Source: Entomortierella parvispora (lineage: Eukaryota; Mortierellomycota; Mortierellomycetes; Mortierellales; Mortierellaceae). Taken from it: a DNA stretch of 64,000 bases. Below the pieces are notes generated by a model. It had not been told where the DNA came from. It saw nothing but the letters and a program-made list of their open reading frames with translations, and searched no databases. The DNA is taken from assembly GCA_963573315.1 (NCBI GenBank), contig OY752144.1:2040501-2104500 (forward strand), in the 5' to 3' direction. Positions 58,056 through 64,000 of this stretch are shown piece after piece. A program made the position numbers and the translations under genes. Within the stretch, counting starts at the first letter, position 1. Each line of letters starts with the position of its first letter.

Positions 58056-58759
58056 AGCAGCAGCAACAGCCCGAGCAAGGAGTTTATGGAAACCCTCTCC
58101 AGCAGCAGCCCTCGTTCCGTGCAAGTTACTTGCCACCCTCGGGAGGACCTGATGGATTTTCTTCCGCCACTCCTCCTATGACGCCTCCCTCAAAGGGTCC
58201 TAATCCTGAACAGACTGGATTCCAACCAATGGCTATGGCATTGAACGCCTCCATGGGAAATGAAGGCCAGAGCGTAGCCGCCCTCGATGGCGGATCGGTT
58301 AACAATGGCAATTTCCCCGCGCCACCCCCTCCCCCAGCTGTGTCGCAATCCGGTTCCAACGTTTTTACTTACTTCCATGGCTCGGGAAATCAGCCTCCAA
58401 TTTCTCCTCCCCCTAGTTTGAGAGGCGCCGGCGGAGGACCTCCTGGATCATTCCAGCAACAGCAACAACCAATTTCTCCTATTTCGCCCCAGCAAAATCG
58501 GTTCAGTCAACAGCAGCCTCCCATGCAGTTCCAGGGACAGCAGCAGTTGCCACCGCAGCAGCAACAGTACCAAGGCCAGGGTCAATTTCAACAACAGCCT
58601 TACCAACAGCAACAACAGCCGTACGGTCAATACGGACAGCAGCAACAGATCCCCGGTTCTGGAGCACAGGGACAGGAGCCCATTGGGGCCAACTCTCAGT
58701 TGACCACGAAGCAGATGGCGGCAGCTGTCAAGCCAAAGAAAAAGTTTGGATTCAAGTGA
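54258..58759 (+). CDS. Large Q-rich SH3-domain protein, Lsb1/Pin3-like N-terminus
   Basis: Four exons, 54258-54355, 54455-57645, 57736-57808 and 57904-58759, give 1,405 residues. The N-terminal helix (LQGHVHFLSDQGLLKKESL) resembles the start of yeast Lsb1/Pin3-type proteins, which bind the WASP homologue Las17. The SH3 domain lies at about residues 1075-1125 with ALYDY-equivalent AKFDFAGEDKGDLPF, the WW pair in NDDWWQG, and the terminal GIFPTAYVQ; introns split it twice. Around it are about 1,000 residues of Pro/Ser/Gln-rich sequence, including a GQ repeat (56205-56305), many poly-Gln runs, a PQ run, and a basic KKKFGFK end. A role in cortical actin or endocytosis is inferred from the SH3 and N-terminus. 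Confidence 0.8.
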
Positions 58760-58989
58760 TAGATGTCACATCTGCATTCCAAAGTCAAGAGTCTATCTAT
58801 CCATCATGAATAACCAAATTGAAAACAAAACAAACAAAAAAAGAGACCATGAACTTCCATCTCATCTTACGAGTTTTAACGAATCCCCTCAGCCAAAGAG
58901 AAGGGCAAAAAAAAAAGTCAATAATAATACCAATTTTTTCATTTCATTGTTGATTTTATTGACAAAGGGTCTCCAGGTCATCAAGTTCT
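58760..58989. other. Convergent 3' spacer
   Basis: About 230 bp, A/T-rich, between the SH3 gene and the dienoyl-CoA reductase gene. Nothing else seen. Confidence 0.5.
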
Positions 58990-60184
58990 TCAAAGCTTGG
59001 CTTCCATGATGGCACGCATGTTGATTTCTTGTGCGCAAACCTCGGGGTATCCATGGGCCAAGCTGGGCTGCAACCAGTTGCCGCCGTCGACGACCAAGGT
59101 TTGACCGGTGACGAAGGCACCAGCTCCGGAAGCGAGGTAAAGGGTGGCGTGTTCGATATCGCGGATTTCACCCATACGTCCAATGGGGATTCTGACAGAG
59201 TCACCCTCGGCATCGCCGGGGGAGAGCTTGGACATACCCACGGTGTTGGCAATAGGGCCGGGAGCGATGCAGTTGGAGCGAATGCCGAGAGGACCCCACT
59301 CGTTGGCCCAGACCAAGGACATGGCATCAATACCGGCCTTGGCAGCGCAGGCATGGGCCTGGAAGACCTGACCGTTAAACTGCAAGGTGGCGGTGACATT
59401 GATGATGTTACCCTTGGAGGCCTTGAGGTAAGGGAAGCAAACACGGGTGGTGTTGAAGGTACCGATGAGATCAATCTCGATCACGGATCGGAAGGCGTTG
59501 AAGGAAAGGTGCTGGGAGAGCGACAAGAAGTTTCCGGCGGCACCGTTGACCAAGATATCCATGCGTCCGTAATGGGCCATGTGTTTATCCACGGCGTCTT
59601 GGATCTGCTTGGGGTCACGGACGTCACCGGCCACGGCAAAGAACTCACCTCCGGTGGAAGCACGCATCTCCTTGGCGGCAGCCTCCAACTTGGAGAGACT
59701 TTAGAATCAGATTATCGCCAATCATGTCATCGTCGTTGTGATTTCAATTTTAGGGAGAAACATTTTAAAAGGAAGAAAATGATTGTGTGAAAAACGTCAG
59801 TTAAAAGAACAAGAAGGGGTTTTTTTTGAATCTCGGTTGATCTACCCCACACTCCCTTTTATCTCCGGACTTACGTTCTGCTGAAGATGGTCACCTTGGC
59901 GCCATGGCGGGCCAAAGCCTCAGCCATGCCCTTGCAGATACCTGATCCGCCGCCTATTCGGTATTGGATGGGATGCAGGATGCAAGTCAAAAATCGTTAG
60001 TAAAGTAAAAAAAAAAAAAAGACAAAAGAGACAGAGAGGGAAGTGATCGGAAAGGCGCTCGGCTCCCTTTTTATCGCGACTCGCATTGGGGACGGCAGAC
60101 TTTCTTACCAGTGACAAAGGCGACCTTGCCCTTGAGGATATCGTCTTTGAAGATGGAGGTGGTGGGAACAACGGGGTTGGTCAT
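58990..60184 (-). CDS. SPS19: Peroxisomal 2,4-dienoyl-CoA reductase
   Basis: Three exons on the minus strand, 60184-60109, 59953-59875 and 59698-58990, give 287 residues. It reduces 2,4-dienoyl-CoA with NADPH so that polyunsaturated fatty acids with even-numbered double bonds can enter peroxisomal beta-oxidation. It is a classical-length SDR: nucleotide-binding TGGGSGIC at residues 25-32, NGAAGNFL at the NAG-like position, and the catalytic region HACAAKAG carrying Lys without the usual SDR Tyr, as in DECR2-type enzymes. IAPGPIANTVGM and the end EAKL follow. The final AKL is a peroxisomal targeting signal type 1. The start MTNPVVPTTSIFK is the first ATG in frame with the leader. Confidence 0.93.
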
Positions 60185-61713
60185 GATGTGAATGTGGTAT
60201 AAAGTAAAAGAGGAGAGGAGGAGGTTGAATGGGAGGAAAGAATGAAACGAACAAATGAATGAAAGAGCGAAAGTGACAAAAAAAGAAGTAGAAGAGAAAA
60301 AAGGGAGAGAGGACTGTGGGGCGGGAGCAGGAAGTGGGTGTGTGGAAGGAAGTGTTGGAAGGTAGACAGAAAGACAGGCAAGGACTCTTCGGCCGCGGGT
60401 GGGCGTCTCTTGTGGGTGGAGAACCGCAAACCTGGCTCCTGACTTGCTTGAGCAAATAGATTTGAGTGGAGATTGGGGGGAATTGTGCGGGCGTCACATG
60501 ACAGTCGCCCGGCATTGATCGAGGTTTTATCCCTGCCGAAGAGACAGCCGTTCCGCAGGGGTTCGCAGACAGTCTGACTGCCTGATAGACCCTGCCTCTC
60601 GTCCTCCTCGCTTATTCTCCTGTCCTCTTCTCGTCGCTCCACTCCGCCCTTCTGCTTCTGTTGTCCACTTTGACAACTGTTTGCGTTCATGCCGGATGAT
60701 CGGGATCCTGTCTCCTGCTGACTGACGGCAGGCGGCAAAATTAGCCCCGACTTTATCGCTGTTGCTATTATAGCTAGGTCTTGGTTGGAGACGCGACGTG
60801 CGCACTGTACCACCGTGTTCGAGAATCAACGCGTACTCTGGCGCTACTACAGTCCACATGTACAGTTGCGCTGTGGACACCAGCCCCGGCTAAGTCAAAT
60901 GAGCGGACTTTATCCACGGAAGCTCATTAACGACACTGCAAATGAGCTACAGTAATAGACAGGACCACAAACAAGGCCTTCAATTGATTGGGTGCCCTCC
61001 TTTGACCGAGTTCCCTCTGCTCGCTTTTTCTGTTCTATTTGCCATAGCCCTCTTTGTCTGTGCCTCTACTTGCTTCTAGCAGTCTATAGTTTTAGGGACT
61101 CTATGCAGTTTGACTCTGAGCTGTTTATACAATCAACATGATACCTAGTCCATTGGAGTCATTCATATCATCCTTGGGCCAATATGGCCAAGGTTGAACA
61201 ATGATAGGTTTGTAGACTCTAAGGTCGACAATTTCGACAGATGAGGCCGCTGTTGTTCTTGATGGACTCCAAATATTGCTCACCTCTACCTCCGTTGTAT
61301 CTTCCAGCAACGCCATCTCTGTTCAAGCTGGACCTTGACATTCTTTCAACCATGACTTGTTCCTGTGTCACTAATAAATAATATGACCGTCGATAGCCTG
61401 GCACCATCAGCGTTGACTGCTTCGCTTTTTGCGCGTGCATCTACCGAGTATATACACCGACAACCGACGATCACGTGACCCAGACCGGGTGACGTCACCT
61501 TAAATCACATGACCGACCAGCTGCAAGTGCGTAACCTCAACATGCAGGACGCGCATTCATTTTCGTCCATTGAGTCTGGCTGCAGCGGAAAAAGACCTTG
61601 CCACACACTTCTTCCTCTTCTTCTTTTTCTTCTTCATCCATCTGCAGACCCATACAAACCGCTCTATTTCCACCCACACCACACCCACGGGAAATTAACA
61701 GGAGCAGCGAAAC
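60185..61713. promoter_or_regulatory. 1.5-kb divergent region between SPS19 and RPT5
   Basis: No supportable gene inside. Close to RPT5 lie CACGTG (61472-61477), a perfect 12-bp palindrome GGTGACGTCACC (61488-61499) containing the CRE/ATF core TGACGTCA, and TCACATGACC (61505-61514). The SPS19 side is purine-rich on the plus strand. Confidence 0.5.
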
Positions 61714-63502
61714 ATGACAACACTCGAAGACAAGTCCCTCTGGGAAACCAATGGCGAGGAGGAGGTTCTGGGCGCTGACATCTTGAAGGCCAACACAGAA
61801 GAGATTATTAACAGGACGCGACTGCTCGACAATGACATCAAGGTGTGTACAAGGATCAGCCTCTGCTTGCTTGTTACCCAGGACTCTTGTCCATTCGTCA
61901 ATCATGAGGCTCTAAAAGACTCGTCATTCCCTTTTTTGTGTACGTCGTGTTAATTTTGTCTGTATTGCTGAACACAGGTCATGAAGAGTGAAAACAAGCG
62001 CCTGGCATACGAGCAGCAAGCGATGAGGGAGCGGATCAAGGACAATAAGGAAAAAATCAAAATGAACAAGCAGCTGCCCTATCTTGTTGGCAATGTTGTG
62101 GAGGTATGTTGGGCTGTCGTACTGTCAAATCGCGTTGTTGGTTACTCTAGAGTCCGGTCTCTAAACGCGGCTTCTCTTATTGTTTAGTTGCTCGACATTG
62201 ACCCTGAAGATGAGGAGGACGAAGATGGCGCCGCTATGGATCTGGACGCAAAGAGGAAAGGCAAATGTGCTGTCATCAAGACGTCGACCAGACAGGTATG
62301 AATTTTTTTTTTGCTGTCTCTGACATTTCATCTTTGCCCCAGTGCTGAACTGACGTATCTTCCATGGATTCTATATATCTCTAGACCATCTTCTTGCCTT
62401 TGATTGGGTTGGTAGATCCTGCTACCTTAAAGCCCGGCGATCTCATTGGAGTCAACAAGGACAGTTTCCTGGTTCTCGATACCCTTCCCACTGAGTAAGC
62501 AAAACTTTTCATTGTTGCCATTACATATGGTATTCTATGCCAGGAGGCTAAGGATCGGAATTTCTAATGGATGATTTTTTGTCTTGGTAGATATGATTCT
62601 CGAGTCAAGGCTATGGAGGTGGACGAGAAGCCAACAGAGCACTACAACGATATCGGAGGACTGGAGAAGCAAATCGAAGAGTTGGTCGAGGCTATTGTTC
62701 TGCCAATGACGCACGCAGAGCGATTTAAGAACTTGGGCATTAAGCCACCCAAGGGAGTCCTGATGTATGGACCTCCAGGTACAGGAAAGACTCTTTTGGC
62801 TCGTGCCTGTGCTGCCCAGACGAATGCCACCTATTTGAAGCTTGCTGCCACCTCGCTCGTACAGATGTTTATTGGAGATGGTGCAAAGATGGTCCGTGAT
62901 GCATTCGAGCTCGCCAAGGCAAAGAAGCCAACTATTATCTTTATCGACGAATTGGATGCCATTGGAACCAAGCGTTTTGACAGTGACAAGACAGGAGATC
63001 GTGAGGTCCAGAGAACCATGTTGGAGCTTTTGAACCAACTGGATGGTTTCAGCAGTGATGATGGAATCAAGGTACGTGAATTCCCCCCCCCCCCCCCCCC
63101 CAGGTTCTTGGGCTGTCTATTTGGATTTGCATGGTTATCTAACGTCAATTTGTTGTTTTACAGGTTATTGCTGCAACAAATCGTATCGATATCTTGGATC
63201 CCGCCTTGCTGCGTTCAGGACGACTGGACCGAAAGATTGAATTCCCTGTGCCAAACGAGGAAGCTCGTGCTCAGATCTTGCAAATTCACAGCCGAAAGAT
63301 GAACGTGTCTGAGGATGTCAACTGGGCCGAGTTGGCACGCAGTTGCGACGAGTTCAACGGAGCACAGATCAAGGCCATTTGTGTGGAGGCGGGTATGCTA
63401 GCATTGCGCCGCGGCGCCAGTCAGTTGATCCACGACGACTTTTTGATGGGTATTGCTGAGGTGCAGGCCAAGAAGAAGACCAGTCTGCAGTACTACGCAT
63501 AG
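61714..63502 (+). CDS. RPT5: 26S proteasome regulatory ATPase subunit Rpt5
   Basis: Six exons, 61714-61842, 61978-62103, 62188-62295, 62385-62494, 62591-63071 and 63164-63502, give 430 residues, the normal length. Rpt5 is one of six AAA+ ATPases in the base of the 19S particle that unfold and translocate substrates into the 20S core. Features in order: N-terminal coiled coil (residues about 25-75), OB domain, [12 protein letters not shown], Walker A GPPGTGKT (218-225), Walker B IIFIDELD (273-280), sensor region [20 protein letters not shown] with arginine fingers, and the C-terminal tail SLQYYA. The penultimate YYA is the HbYX-type tail that opens the 20S gate. Intron 5 contains a C19 run. 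The insert [20 protein letters not shown] is a lineage-variable acidic loop. Confidence 0.96.
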
Positions 63503-63975
63503 AGAGCTATTCACATGCAGAAACGAACGCTCGTGTCTGTCATAGTGTGCAGTGGATTGTCTAATAAACAAACAAAGAAATAAACAAACAAAGAGACCAA
63601 CGACCAGGGGCCGCGGTTCAACATGGCGACGGACGACGACTCGCGCAGACTGACGGACAGCCCAAAAAGGGCCTAAAGGGCCAAAAAGGGCTCCCCCCCC
63701 CCTTCGGTTCCCACAAACATCTAAGCCACCGTATCTGCCTTGGGACAAAAAGGACACAAAACGTTGCCTTCTTCGTTGCATTGCATTGCGTTCACTCTCC
63801 ACATTCATTCACTTGTTGTTGTGTTCTTCATTCTCCCATTCCTTACCATTCAACCTCACCCTTGCTATCACCCTTACTCTCACCGACAATACACACGGCC
63901 GACACGTTCTCACCCTTTCTCTACCCCATTTCTTGCATTCGATAAACCGACTTTACCGACTTTTTTTCAACAGTC
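63503..63975. other. Intergenic region between RPT5 and the right-edge ATG
   Basis: About 470 bp. It contains an AAAAAGGGC/AAAGGGC repeat and a C9 run (63661-63703), then a pyrimidine-rich leader. No gene. Confidence 0.5.
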
Positions 63976-64000
63976 ATGCAGCGTGGCGGAAGAAGTGGCG
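63976..64000 (+). CDS. Possible first codons of a gene cut by the right edge
   Basis: An ATG after a pyrimidine-rich leader (CTTTTTTTCAACAGTCATG) starts MQRGGRSG and stays open to the window end. The leader looks like those of other genes here, and CAACAG could be a 5'-UTR splice acceptor. Eight codons are too few to identify anything. Confidence 0.3.

Noticed and set aside
59029-59790. 253-codon plus-strand frame
   Set aside because: Antisense shadow of the dienoyl-CoA reductase exon 3.
60181-60813. 210-codon minus-strand frame upstream of SPS19
   Set aside because: It overlaps the SPS19 leader, ends in a Phe/Ser/Leu-rich pyrimidine tract, and has no domain or splice support.

Overview
The window is nuclear DNA of a filamentous fungus. 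It has short GT-AG introns, fungal-type housekeeping genes (COQ7, RPT5, peroxisomal 2,4-dienoyl-CoA reductase, ribosomal stalk protein P2), eukaryotic tRNAs, and pyrimidine-rich leaders. The style of the genes (R-type beta-trefoil repeats, Q-rich SH3 proteins, alpha-arrestin paralogs, intron-rich genes) suggests an early-diverging lineage, most likely Mortierellomycota/Mucoromycota. That placement is an inference.

Layout. Positions 1-3050 hold a proline-rich PPxY protein running off the left edge (minus), divergent from a DUF4442 hotdog-fold protein (plus). At 3.2-3.8 kb lies a foldback element with long inverted arms and 11-bp flanking direct repeats, followed by a tRNA-Pro(CGG) gene. About 3.4 kb of non-coding DNA follows. 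Positions 7403-32312 are best read as ONE gene of 33 exons encoding about 7,163 residues: eight R-type beta-trefoil domains, then 25 WGR domains, then an unrecognised C-terminal domain. The 23 distal WGR units form an almost identical tandem array of about 16 kb. This gene is the outstanding feature of the window. A convergent minus-strand gene (32526-36143) encodes a disordered, cysteine-motif protein. About 5.6 kb without a supportable gene follows.

Positions 41.8-46.5 kb hold a minus-strand cluster of three arrestin-like paralogs, the most downstream of them a pseudogene. Then come COQ7 (minus), ribosomal P2 (plus), a secreted acidic protein with dibasic sites (minus), a LITAF-domain protein (plus), tRNA-Arg(ACG), a large Q-rich SH3 protein with an Lsb1/Pin3-like N-terminus (plus), a peroxisomal 2,4-dienoyl-CoA reductase with a PTS1 signal (minus), the proteasome ATPase RPT5 (plus), and possibly the first codons of another gene at the right edge.

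Functional links. No operon logic applies. Several proteins (left-edge protein, LITAF protein, arrestin-like proteins, SH3 protein) resemble ubiquitin-ligase adaptors or endocytic factors. The giant beta-trefoil/WGR protein has no signal peptide and no enzyme domain that I can see, and looks like an intracellular binding scaffold. All exon models are splice-site based, were checked for continuous reading frame by hand, and have not been compared with transcripts.
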